DNA of 64,000 bases, taken from NCBI GenBank assembly GCA_030247885.1, contig JAPDRO010000011.1, positions 124,001 to 188,000 of the forward strand, given 5' to 3'. The stretch is from Taxawa tesnikishii (nom. ined.). Taxonomy: Eukaryota > Ascomycota > Dothideomycetes > Dothideales. Shown here piece after piece: positions 1-10,170 of this stretch (positions within the stretch are counted from its first letter, which is position 1; each line of letters starts with the position of its first letter). The notes under the pieces were generated by a model. It did no database searches. It was not told the DNA's origin and saw only the letters and a list, made by a program, of their open reading frames with translations. The position numbers and the translations under genes were made by a program.

Positions 1-66
1 TCGCTTCTGTTTCTTCCCCACGGCTTGGGCCTGAGACTGATCAGGCGCAGCGTCGTCTTCCAGCAT
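1..66 (-). CDS. Possible N-terminal end of a gene running off the left edge
   Basis: Reading leftwards from an ATG at 66, an open frame runs to the window edge. It encodes a short hydrophilic, acidic then lysine-rich peptide (MLEDDAAPDQSQAQ, then a GKKQKR-type basic patch). The composition resembles the charged N-terminus of a nuclear or nucleolar protein, but 22 residues are too few to name a family. The same frame stays open upstream of this ATG for at least 15 codons, so the true start could lie further right. Low confidence. Confidence 0.25.
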   Translation of the reverse strand, partial: MLEDDAAPDQSQAQAVGKKQKR

Positions 67-1012
67 GTCCCTCGAAAAGGGCGGCAAAGACCGCAGTGCT
101 AGCTCTGTACGGGTGGAAGACGTCCAGTCAGCATAGCGGTTGGGGTAAGCAAACAACAAAAACTCTGGCAAGCACTGCGCCGCAGGGACCAGGGGATGTC
201 GGAGGAGTTGTTGCAGATGCACGGGAGGGAGTTGGAGTTTGTCTTCAACCGTCGAAAGAATGCGGAGCCCCGCACGAGCCCCCAGGTCTTTGCATTGTCG
301 CTGTCACGACCGCTTCTCCTGCGCATTTTTCCACATCCGCTGCTTCCTTGTGTCTCAACAAGTGGACGTCTTGGGGGATTTCCGATACATGGTGAATGCA
401 CTGTGGCAGACCTTATCTGGTGCCTCCGAGAACACGTGGCAGAGCAGTCCGGCCGTCTTCGGGTTTGTGATCTTTCTCTTGCTACTTGCTTGTACAGAGG
501 CTCGTATCGTGCTGGCGATTGACAATCTCGTCGCATTGCTATGCGTCACCTACCAGAGTGTGGCACAGCTTACTCTTGCTCCTCTGTTGGAAAAAGAGCA
601 ACTCGATCCCATGGCGTGCTTGCACAATCCGTCTTGTCGAATGCTGAGTACTCGCATGAGTTATCCGCTACAACGTGGAAATACTCCGCTCCGGATATGG
701 AAAGCCGCCGACCACGCTAAATGATTCGTCGCAAATGCTCTAGGGCTCCAAGGATCTTGCAGGAGATCGGCATTCGGTCGCTTCGAATAGACTGCTGCTG
801 CACACTTGAAAACATGCTGGCGCCATTGGATCCATCGCGTTGGAGTCTCAACCGCGCATCACCTTCTCCAAACACACTGGCAGAAACGGGTCTGATTTCC
901 GTGCCGAGCTCGTAACGCCATATACTCGATTCTCGCAATGTAGGTGACTTTCTGTTCCCGTCATCCCAACGCATAGTCCATCTCTCTCCCTGTATCTATA
1001 CCTCTATCGACT
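67..1012. other. Intergenic stretch, no supported gene
   Basis: Several overlapping open frames cross this stretch on both strands, but none shows recognisable domains, consistent splice sites or believable composition. The right part is the promoter and 5' leader of the permease gene that follows. The bases just before its start are pyrimidine-rich, as is common ahead of fungal start codons. Confidence 0.5.
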
Positions 1013-2845
1013 ATGGACGCGACACTAAACGACCTGAAAGCGGAGAAGCCATCCCTCGAAGATGAGAAGATCGAACAGAGGTCCCACGAGTACGCCCCGG
1101 ATGACACCTCGGACAATGTCGAGTACCGTAAGAAGGAGGCCGCCCTTGTGCGGAAGCTCGATTGCTTTGTTGCACCGGTGATGATGCTTTTGATGCTCAT
1201 CTCATACCTGGACAGAGGCAACATCGGTTTTGCTGCCACCCAGGGAATGACAACAGATATCCATCTTGAAGGATCACAGCTGAACGTATGTCACACACGG
1301 CAGCGCCGGAATGAGACGACTGACAATGTTGCAGACTGCTGTTTCCGTATTCTACATTTTCTACATCCTGGCTGAGGTGACAAACACTGTTTTAGCCATT
1401 TCCTCGAACCATCGCTAATCCACGCATAGTTTCCATCCTCGATCCTGGTCAAACGCCTGCAGTTTAATCGTGTCATACCTACCATCACCTTCTGCTGGGG
1501 TCTTGTTTGCATGTGCACTGGTTTCGTTCAATCTTTCGGCCCACTGATCGTCACCCGCATACTTCTCGGTTTCTTTGAGGTATCATCACCACTATGCTAC
1601 CACTATCTGTGCTGATGTGTTGAGCTAGGGATGCCTGTTTCCTTCGATGACTCTGTTTATGGCTAACTGGTACAAACGCGAGGAGTTGGCCACCCGTATT
1701 GCTTACCTTTTCAGTAAGTCACGTTGCCGTGATGTGATTCCGTTTTGCTGATGGTCTCAAGTCGCTTCGGCTCTGTCAGGCGCTTTTGGTGGACTTATCG
1801 CCTGGGGTGTCCTTGAGATGGATGGGACCGCTGGATATCGTGGCTGGCGTTGGTAAGGAAGTCACTCTACACAGGTTGATGTTCGCATTAACACAACCAG
1901 GCTTTACATACTTGAGGGTATCATCACCATTGTCTGGGCTGGCATCTGCGTCTTCGTCGTGCCAAAGAACTACGAAACCGCTTACTTCCTCAACGCGGAA
2001 GAGAAGGCTATCATGAGGCGGCGAGCGGAAGAATCTGAGGCGTACAGTGGAGGTACCGGTCACTATGGCATGAAGGACATCAAGCTTGCAGCGAAGGACG
2101 TCAAGAGCTGGGTGCATGGTGTGATTCAGATCTGCGTGGTCACAATTCTCTACGGTGAGCCCTGCTCTTCTCATTAGCAAGAGCGTTCTCTAAAACCGAT
2201 GCAGGCTTCGGCACATTTTTGCCCATCATCATCAAAAACGGCTTCCACTACTCCACCGTGCAAGCCCAGTACCTCGTAGTCCCAGGTAACATACTCACCG
2301 CACTAGTTCTACCCAATCCACTAACTACGCCTGCAGTCAATCTCTGGGGCGCCATCGTCTACGCCATCGGCGCCGTCCTCTCAGACAGATACAAAGCACG
2401 CTTCCTCTCCATGATCATCTGCGCGCCCTTCGGCATCGCCGGTTACGCAATCCTTCTCTGCGACGTCTCCGCTGGAGTCCGCTACTTCGCCACCTACCTG
2501 ATCGCAACCGCCTGTTTCCTCTGCACGGGCACCAACATCGCATGGTTGTCCGGAAACTGCGCACCCGACGGGAAGCGTGCCGCCAGTATCGGCATCTTGC
2601 TCACACTGACGAATATCGGCGGTGTGGTTTCGGGCCAGATCTACCAGACGAAGGCCGCGCCGGCGTACACATTGGGCCATGCGTGGTCGTTGGGCTGTTT
2701 AAGCGTAGCCTGGATCGGGTGGTGGATTGTGAGGGCAATTTACAAGAGAAGGGAAGCGTGGAAAGACAAAGCGCTCGCCGAGGGCGTGGTCGTGCCGCCT
2801 GAGCAGTTTACGGATCGGTCGCCAGAGTACAGATACCAGTTCTGA
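1013..2845 (+). CDS. MFS transporter, anion:cation symporter (Dal5/Tna1-like) family
   Basis: Eight exons fit without frame loss: 1013-1285, 1335-1376, 1430-1579, 1629-1713, 1762-1852, 1901-2154, 2205-2285 and 2337-2845, giving 494 residues, normal for the fungal ACS family (allantoate, nicotinate and related carboxylate permeases). The acidic cytoplasmic N-terminus is followed by a KLD start and LMLISYLDRGNIGFA, the typical first helix with the ACS D-R-x-N motif. Later segments include GCLFPSMTLFMANWYKREE and the long central loop ending KSWVHGV, then the second six-helix half with SDRYKARF after helix 8. It should sit in the plasma membrane and import a small organic anion. Substrate cannot be read from the sequence. 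Its neighbours (CMD-like protein, lactonase-like protein, beta-hydroxyacid dehydrogenase) suggest uptake of a compound broken down locally. No frame breaks. Confidence 0.93.
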
Positions 2846-3222
2846 ACTCCGTCTGACACGATGTTTCTCGAACAATTTACCTTCGTGTTTATTTAAGCAA
2901 GTACAATACTGGCCAGAGTGCCCTTTAAAGAACCAGTTGAACCGATTTTTGGTAGGGGAAGTAAAATGTTCGAAGGTAGGACGAGTGGTCGTGACGCGCA
3001 TGAACCTGGTCATAGTATTTGCATGATAGATGAAGGACCGAAGGTGTTGATTTGACCACCGACGCCCACGCTAACAATTCAGTGCACGGTATCGTGGCCA
3101 TATAACTCTCTCTTGCTCAGCTATACCCTTGATCCTGGAAGTCATTGCCCAAGTGAGCATGTATACATCAAGATAGAGGCCCCATATTATAAGGCCGCTA
3201 TACAGCCGGTTTGATCCCCTTC
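2846..3222. other. 3' intergenic between convergent genes
   Basis: This stretch lies between the permease (plus) and the CMD-like gene (minus), which converge. It holds only the two 3' ends, and I see no gene or structured element in it. Confidence 0.6.
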
Positions 3223-4185
3223 TCATTTCTGCATAGCCTCCGCCAGAATAGGGCTCGCCACTTCAATCGTATGTAAACTCAGCAAAGTCGCGATCTCCAG
3301 CACCTCCATGATCTCTTCAGGCTTGCCGCCGTACCGCAGCACGTTCCGCATGTGCAGTTTCAAGCCTGGGACGTACAAGTGCGTTGCAGCGGCGTCGAAG
3401 GCGCAGTACATGAGCTCCTTGACCTGTAACCCACACCATCAGCAAAGATCGCAGCCAACCTGATTTGGGCGATCCAAATCTGCAAGATCGAAGCCAGCAC
3501 AATGCAGACATACTGTCCCAGACTAGATCCCAACCGCCAGTTCTGAAGGGGAAAGGGATTAGAAAGGATTGAGCTCACCTTCGGCTCGAGCACCCCCGCC
3601 CCTCCTCACCTTCCTTTCCCCCTTCGTCCATGGCACAGTGGAGAACTCTAGGTACGCCTCGAAGAACTCCGGGTCCAGTCTCAGAAAGTCCTCCCAGAAC
3701 CCATGCCAATACCCTCTCTTCTCCGTGAACTCCTTCTTCAATTTCTCTCTCCTCTCATCGAATACTTCCTCTCCGCCCTCACCGTCCTTGTTGCCAAGAT
3801 ACTTCTCGTACCCGCCCTCCTCCCGCATGACCTCGACTAACAACGGTACCCCGATGTTGCACGCGTGGATCCCCAGCGTGGATGTGAGCTCGATCGCTTC
3901 CATGACTTCGGCCGGCGTCGCGCCCGCTTCTAGTGCTGTGCGGACATGGCGCTGGATGCCGGGAACGTAGAGGTGTGTGCTGGCGCTGTCAACGGCGATG
4001 GCGACGAGGGCGCGAGTCTTCGCGTCTAGATACTGCTTTGACGCGGGCACGGAGGCGAGGGATAGGCTGGCGCGTACGATGGGTGGGGAGAGGGAAGCGG
4101 CGGAGGACCAGCCGTTGGTCCAGGCGGTGCGGCCCAGGAGGGTGTTCACGCGGGATTCAAGGTCCGCTTGGGATTGGGATGCCAT
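3223..4185 (-). CDS. Two-domain carboxymuconolactone decarboxylase (CMD)-like protein
   Basis: Two exons, 4185-3610 and 3423-3223, join in phase 0 across a GT-AG intron and give 258 residues. The start ATG at 4185 (MASQSQ) is preferred over a longer upstream frame that would overlap the next gene. Residues about 50-115 form one CMD/AhpD-like helical unit (DSASTHLYVPGIQRH, then EVMEAIELTSTLGIHA). After a charged linker, residues about 190-255 form a second copy with the same signature (DAAATHLYVPGLKLHM, then EIMEVLEIATLLSLHT). The family includes 4-carboxymuconolactone decarboxylase and peroxidase-reductase-like proteins. Neither copy has the AhpD CxxC, so a redox role is unlikely. The splice junction restores the start of domain 2, which supports the model. 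The gene probably acts with the lactonase-like gene upstream, on the same strand, in handling a lactone or aromatic breakdown product; that link is inference. Confidence 0.85.
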
Positions 4186-4558
4186 ATTTGCGTTTTGCTT
4201 GACACTGAGGGTGAGGCAGTGATGTAAGGTGTTCAGGGCAACTCTGGGTTGCTTCTGAGAGGGTTCGTGGTGTATACAGGACCCCGAATTTGTTTGCGAT
4301 AGCACACACAATCCCCCGCGGCAGCCCCGCATGTTCCAGATTAAGGAGTTGGAGAAGCTTTCTTTCCCCGCTTTGGCAGGAGGGAAAATGTGGGTACGGC
4401 ACTCCGGATTCTTACCTCGGCTTGTTGGAATTGCCAGACAAAGAAGAACAAGAGAAGGGTCAAGAAGTCCATGCCGTTTCATGATGCTCCGAGTTCGTGA
4501 CGTGAAGGAAAACAGACGAAAACCAACAAACCCGTCGAGATGCAGTAAACCTCCCCTA

Positions 4559-5592
4559 TCACGTTTTTGCACCCCAGAACCTGCCTCTGTTCCCCTGATT
4601 CTCCTCCCATTCCACGTCATGCGCGAATATGACCTCGACTCCCTGCCTCTCTAGCTCCCTTATCCGCTCGATGGTCTCTTCCGCCTCTTTCTTGTTCGCG
4701 TGAATGCAGCAGATGTGGCCTTCAGCATCATGCCATTCCCCGATCTGTCGTTCGTTACGCATGATTCGGCGATCATGGCATGCATCTCCCGCAAGGTAGA
4801 CTTGCGTTAAGAGTCCTGTCCTCGCAAGCAGGTTGATGTGGCCAGGCAGATGGCCTGGCGCATTTACAATGTACAGACTCCCATCTCGAAAGAGGTCGAT
4901 GACGCGAGGCAGATGTCCGTGTGCCTGCCACGGCTGGTGGAAATTCAGCGTGCCTTGTTTCTGTTGTGTGGCTAGCTTTTTCTGAGACCTGCTAGGGTCC
5001 AGAAGCTGGATTGTCCGTGAGGTCGGTAGCAGGTCGGATTCAAAGAACGAATGACCGCCGCGAAGAGAGGCTGAAGTGCCGGCGAGGAGGTCGAGCGCTC
5101 CGTGACCGACCACGAAGGTGCTTTGGGCGAAGTCGCGCGGCTCGCCTACGTGGTCCCAGTGAACCTGTGAAGCGAGGATGATTAGTTACTGGAGGCATTG
5201 CTCCGAACCGGGTTGACCTACGTGCGAGTAAATAACATAGTCAATGTCATCGGGAGTGAGGCCGCCTGCAGCCAGACTTTTACAACATCCGGGTCAGTGG
5301 TCAACGGTTGGCGCGTTGCCGCATGCCGCCTGATAGGCTCCGAATAGCGGTCAACATCTCGTCTTAGGCCAAGATCGAAGACAATGCGCGTTCTCTTGCC
5401 AGTTTCGGGGTCGGTATGCTGTATTAGGAATGCAAGTGATGGTACGGTATGGCGCGCGTCCTGGGAAGCAGGATGGACAAAGTGTCCCTCAGGAAGAGTC
5501 AAGTGGCCAGCGGACAAGGCGTGAACAGAGACAAATGCTGACTCCGGAGGCGGCGACGGCGGCGCTGTCTGTTGAACGAAGACGGACGCCAT
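4559..5592 (-). CDS. Metallo-beta-lactamase-fold hydrolase, N-acyl-homoserine-lactonase-like
   Basis: Exon 1 (5592-5222) and exon 2 (5164-4559) are separated by a 57-bp intron. The N-terminus ([19 protein letters not shown]) and the metal motif SHVHWDHVG (H-x-H-x-D-H) spanning the splice junction identify the lactonase branch of the metallo-beta-lactamase superfamily. Further ligands appear as [23 protein letters not shown] and a late FAHDVEWEE segment. Expected product is about 325 residues, a dizinc hydrolase opening lactone or ester bonds. One anomaly: shortly before the HxHxDH motif the frame slips by one base at a T4 run on the plus strand (5278-5281). One extra A in the coding strand restores [21 protein letters not shown], which matches the family. 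This may be a consensus error or a real lesion. The gene is divergent from the dehydrogenase at 6034. Confidence 0.85.
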
Positions 5593-5774
5593 GAATAGCA
5601 AGCGTCCTGGATAGAGAGACGGGAGAAGATGGGATCAGGCAACGCGTGCTTACCTGTTAGAAACTACCCTTCGGCCTCATATTGGGGAAAGCCGTAGAGC
5701 TTCTAAACTAGAGTGCACGTGGTACGCGGTACGTAGCTTGGAAGCATGCAAGGAGGTGAAAGATTTGTGGTTTG

Positions 5775-5794
5775 ATGGCAGGGTACCCTGCCAT
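5775..5794. promoter_or_regulatory. Perfect 20-bp palindrome in a divergent promoter
   Basis: ATGGCAGGGTACCCTGCCAT reads the same on both strands. It lies in the 441-bp space between the start codons of the lactonase-like gene (5592, minus) and the dehydrogenase (6034, plus). A two-fold symmetric site there is what a dimeric transcription factor shared by both genes would use. No CGG/CCG triplets typical of Zn2Cys6 sites flank it, so the factor class is unknown. Confidence 0.45.
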
Positions 5795-6033
5795 GGTACC
5801 AAACTAATGTGAGCACTCAGAACGCGTCAAAGGAGAATTGAGTTCGCCGGCACGACACACCTTCTCCAACTTCTCCAATTCCAGAGTCCTTTGCGCCGAG
5901 GGCCAGCATCATTGCGGGCCATCATCATGCGGCTGAGAATGTCATGCATCTTCATGATGAACATAGCCTGGAAAGACATTTCCTGTGCACTTCCAGGACG
6001 TCTCAAACAGTGTCACGATTGAAAAATCGAACA

Positions 6034-7102
6034 ATGACTGACGTGGACGTCAAGACGCTGGGCTTCATCGGCCTCGGGGCGATGGGGAAACCCATGGCAG
6101 TCCATCTGGCTAACAAACTGCCCGCAGAAGCACGCATCTACGTTTTTGATGTGGTAGAGTCGGTTGTGGATGAAGTCTGTAATGACTTTCCCGATCGTGT
6201 CTTGAAAGGAGCCAATGCCAAGGATGTGACAGAGAAATCAGTATGATCCTCTATCAGACCGCAACAGAGCGCACCAATGCTAACGTAGAGTAAAGGACAT
6301 CATTATCACAATGGTGCCCGAGGGCTCTCACGTGCGTTCGGTATACCTGGACGAGAAAACCGGCATCCTGTGTGCCGACATATCGCACAAACTGCTCATC
6401 GACTGCTCAACCATCGATACAGCCACCAGTTTGCACGTCAAAGACGCCATCGCCTCTCGATACTCCTCTGCCTTCTTCTACGACGCTCCAGTAAGCGGTG
6501 GTGTCGTCGGTGCAGTGAAAGGCACAATCGCCTTCTTCCTCGGTTGCTCTTCCAACGACCCCAACCTGCACCGCCTGACATCCCTGCTAAGCCTTATGGG
6601 CAAGCAAGTGATACCCTGTGGCGGCCCCTCCTTTGGTCTCGCCGCTAAGCTCTCAAACAACTACCTCTCAGGAATCATCGCCATCGCGTGTTCAGAAGCC
6701 ATGGACATGGGCATGCGCTCCGGGCTAGACCCGCGCGTGCTGGCGAAGGTGTACGCGGCGGGGACGGCGCAGAACACCATCTGCGACAGATTCAACCCGT
6801 GTCCAGGCGTCTATCCTGAAGCACCGAGTTCGAAAGGGTACAAGGAAGGGTTCAAGGTGCAGCTGATGCGGAAGGATTTCGCATTGGCGTGTGATATGGC
6901 GAAGAGAGTGGGCGCAAAGAACGTATTGGGAGAAGTGGGGTTAGAGACATACACGGGTGCTATGAATGATCCTCGGTGTAGGGATTTGGATTCTAGGGTT
7001 GTTTATCGGTATCTGGGAGGGAAAGAGGACTGGGAGAAGACGGAAGATCCGGGGCTGTCAATAAATAGACACAAACGAACACGATCTGACATCGAACGGT
7101 AA
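6034..7102 (+). CDS. 3-hydroxyisobutyrate dehydrogenase-type NAD(P)-dependent beta-hydroxyacid dehydrogenase
   Basis: Exons 6034-6240 and 6296-7102 join in phase 0 to give 337 residues. The start at 6034 (MTDVDVKTLGFIG) places the Rossmann motif GFIGLGAMGKPMAVHL close to the N-terminus, as in the family; an in-frame ATG at 5944 would add 30 residues and possibly a targeting stretch. Substrate-binding DCSTIDTAT and DAPVSGGVVGA, and the catalytic-lysine region GLAAKLSNNYLSG, are all present. The enzyme oxidises a beta-hydroxy acid to a semialdehyde; 3-hydroxyisobutyrate (valine breakdown) is the textbook substrate, but fungal genomes carry several paralogues of unknown specificity. It shares a promoter region with the lactonase-like gene, which favours a catabolic rather than a mitochondrial valine role. 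The C-terminal tail is hydrophilic and not family-typical. Confidence 0.9.
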
Positions 7103-7193
7103 ACCAAAAGAAGCTACTGCACTAGCCCTCGCCCATATGAAGAGTTATTCCACGTACGGAGAGCTGCTCTCACGGCGGGTAGAACCTATCACG

Positions 7194-7700
7194 CTACAGC
7201 TCGATGCCACCATTGGAGTAGTTCATGTGGGCATGTATACCCGCGCCAACATCTGCGAGACTCGATAGTACCTCTACGCCGTCTATGCGGAGAGGATCAC
7301 TGAGTTGTTCCCAGCATGGGTGATCAGAGATGATTGAAGACGTAGTCGTGTGACCGGTGGCTCCATCGATTGTACTATCTACATAAGCGGTCTTCGAAAG
7401 AGATTCGTATTTAGTTGAGATTTGATAAAAACTATGGTCGAGCGCTTCCTGTTGGTTGATGCGGTCGTCCTCTTTCGTAAACTGCGTATGAGGCCATTCT
7501 GAACAGATGTCCTGTGTGTCCACCTTTCCAAGACCGGGACGGGAGTTGTCCTATGAACCGTTCGTCTGCTGCTTTGAATTACAGACGGGCTGTTATTGCG
7601 TTGACGACGAGGAAAAGGATAGTTGACGCGGTGAAAACAGCGAACCCGAGGTCGCTGTCGAAATCCAATCTCCGCTCTCTCCGCACTCCGCACTCTCCGC
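7194..7700 (-). CDS. Possible small membrane-anchored hypothetical protein
   Basis: Two minus-strand pieces look codable. Around 7700-7590 a frame contains a charged stretch followed by one hydrophobic helix (FAVFTASTILFLVVNAITA). From 7523 to 7194 a 109-residue hydrophilic frame ends at a stop at 7194. A GT-AG intron between the two is plausible, since the first frame ends close to a GTAATT, but I could not fix the junction or the start codon. No family recognised. It could equally be non-coding sequence between two real genes. Confidence 0.25.
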
Positions 7701-7984
7701 CATAAGCCGCATGAGGCTAGGCCTAGACAGGCAAGCGGCGGGCTGCATCAACACCACCACGGGAGGAGTTCAACCTCGCGTTGTGCGACACTTTTCCTTT
7801 TCCACCAAGCCTCGGCCTCTTGGATCCGTCCACCGCTGTATGTGGCTTCTCAACTGCAAGGTCGCATGCTTGACGTAGGGGTGGCAGAAGCGTGGCCTCG
7901 GTCTGTTCAGTCGCCGCGGCTGGCGCAAAAAGCAGGATATATAGCCCAAGTACATGTCAGGTACGGGAAATAAGGTAGAGCAAA

Positions 7985-10003
7985 ATGGGTTTCCTTTCCA
8001 GTCTCGGTTTTGTCACTCTTCTTTCCTCCTCCATTTCCTCCGTCTCAGCTTCCGGCTATGGCCAGCAAGCACCAACGGCGAGGATCGATGTCGGGCTGGT
8101 AGTTGGAACGACCACTTCTCTACCAGCGGCGACCGCAACAGTGAACAAGTTTCTTGGTATTCCATTTGCCCAAACGCCGCCTGAAAGATTCTCTCCTCCC
8201 CAAGCTGCGCCAAGGGCAAGACAACCTATCAACGCCACAGCATGGAAGCCAGCTTGCATACAGCAGTTCCAGTGTATGTAATGTGCACTGTGGGTTGACT
8301 GGATCAAACTACGTTCTGACAACCTTCACAGACCCGTTGGCTAGCCAAGAATTCACTGAGGCAGTCTTCAACAACCCTCCACCCCAGGAGTCAGAGGATT
8401 GTCTCTACCTCAACGTCTATGCCCCTTCAACACCTGCTGCCGGCAAAGGGAGGGCTGTGTTATTCTGGATCTACGGTGGCTCTCTCCAATTCGGAAATGC
8501 TGGTAGGACACTGCATGCTTTCATCATCATCATGCCTACGTGCTCACATCAATTTGCAGGACAACAATATTACGATGGTAGCGCTTTCGCATCCTATGAA
8601 GATGTAATCGTGGTGTCCACGAACTACAGGACCAACGGTATGCTGCCCCTTCCCGTATCCTTTTTCTGCTGACACTCTTTGCAGTATTCGGCTTCCCCAG
8701 CTCACCAGAGCTGCCGGTTACCGGACATAATCTTGGCTTCCTCGATCAACGCTTTGCTCTCGATTGGGTCCAGCGCAACATTCATGCCTTTGGAGGAGAC
8801 CCATCCCAGGTCACCATCTTCGGCGAGAGCGCGGGAGCCTTCTCCGTCGATGCACTCTTGACTAGCTTCCCCAAAGGCTCGTCGCCACCTTTCCGGGCTG
8901 CCATTCTTCAAAGTGGTCAATACAGCTACCGTGTGTCGCCAACCACGAGCAGCGTCCCTGCCTGGTATAATCTCACAGCGGAACTGGGATGTCCAGGTAC
9001 ATACAGCAGCAACTTGACTTGCGTCCGTGCAGCAAACGCCACGACTATCCAGACAATCATTGATGTGAACGAACTGACCTTCAATCCTACTCCGGATAAC
9101 GTAACCCTTGTTGCTCATCCAGCCCAGCAGCGTCTAAGTGGTAACATTGCCTATGTTCCAGTTATGGGTGGGACGAACACGCAGGAAGGCCGGTGAGTCT
9201 GTTGTCGTCTTGCTGCAGATACGTAGCATTATCTCATATGTCGCAGCGTCTTTACTGTCGGACAAACCAACGTGACCGCCTACCTCCAGACCTACTTCGG
9301 TAGCAACTCTGCTCTGATTTCCGCTGTCGAAGCGGCCTACCCCCTTGGCAGCCTCGGATTGAACTCCGCTTATGATATCAACTCGCAATTCATGACCGAA
9401 TATTTCTTTCAATGCGTACGTCTGCACATTCCCTCCTTTTCCGTTCCCTCTACTCGCTCTCCCGCCATCTTTTCAATCCCAGCCAACGGCTAACGATTTT
9501 CCCAGCCACAAGCCCTATGGGCCAATGCCACCGCCTCAATCGGCATCCCAGCCTGGCGCTATCTCTTCAACGCCTCCTTCCCCAACACCCAAGGCTACCC
9601 AAATCTGGGTGTCTACCACTCCTCCGAGATTCCCATCGTTTTCGGAACCTACCCGCGCCCGAACACGACGACGCAGGAGTACGCGCTCTCGCAGTTCATG
9701 CAGCACGCCTGGGCCAAGTTCGCCAAGAACCCTGCCGGTGGACCTGGTTGGAATGCCGTCGGTACTGGTGCGCCCGGTGCGGTGCTGGTGGGCGCATACG
9801 AGCAGCAGCCGGGTGGTTACTATCTCGATGCGAACGCGAACGTTACGACGGGAAGCTGGGATCTTGGCCTGCTGGGCAATGCAGGAGATGCGATGGGTAG
9901 TGGTGTTACGGTCATCCCGCAGGCGGAGGTCGATGGTAGGTGTGCGTTGTTCGCGCCTGTGTACCAAGCTATCCTAGGCAGCACGGTGGCGCCTTCGTCT
10001 TAG
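7985..10003 (+). CDS. Secreted type-B carboxylesterase/lipase
   Basis: Six exons (7985-8273, 8332-8502, 8560-8637, 8685-9192, 9247-9415, 9506-10003) keep frame throughout and give 570 residues, the usual size of fungal carboxylesterases. The N-terminus (MGFLSSLGFVTLLSS then SVSASG) is a signal peptide. Then come FLGIPFAQTPPERF, the EDCLYLNVY motif, an oxyanion-hole WIYGGSLQFGNA (the family usually has three Gly here; this copy has Gly-Gly-Ser), the serine elbow FGESAGAF and the downstream DINSQFMTEYFF and VYHSSEIPIVFG segments near the acidic and His triad members. Several N-x-S/T sites agree with secretion. It likely hydrolyses esters or lipids outside the cell. No frame breaks, unlike most neighbours. 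Confidence 0.92.
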
Positions 10004-10170
10004 GTGGTTTGATTCAGGGGACTAGTGGTGCAAACTCGGAAAAGTACTGACCGACACTTGCGCTCTACTTATGCTTTGCTTTAAACCTCACTTGAGCATT
10101 AGTCTAGTCTCATCGAACCGTCATCTCAGCTTCGCTAGGCTTCATTTGAGCTTCACTTGGGCTGTTGGCT

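Noticed and set aside
4186-4620. N-terminal extension of the CMD-like protein from an upstream ATG
   Set aside because: It would overlap the end of the lactonase-like gene, has no family similarity, and the ATG at 4185 gives the expected protein start.
1013-7102. Secondary-metabolite biosynthetic cluster
   Set aside because: No polyketide synthase, peptide synthetase, terpene synthase, P450 or cluster regulator is present; the genes fit breakdown and transport better.
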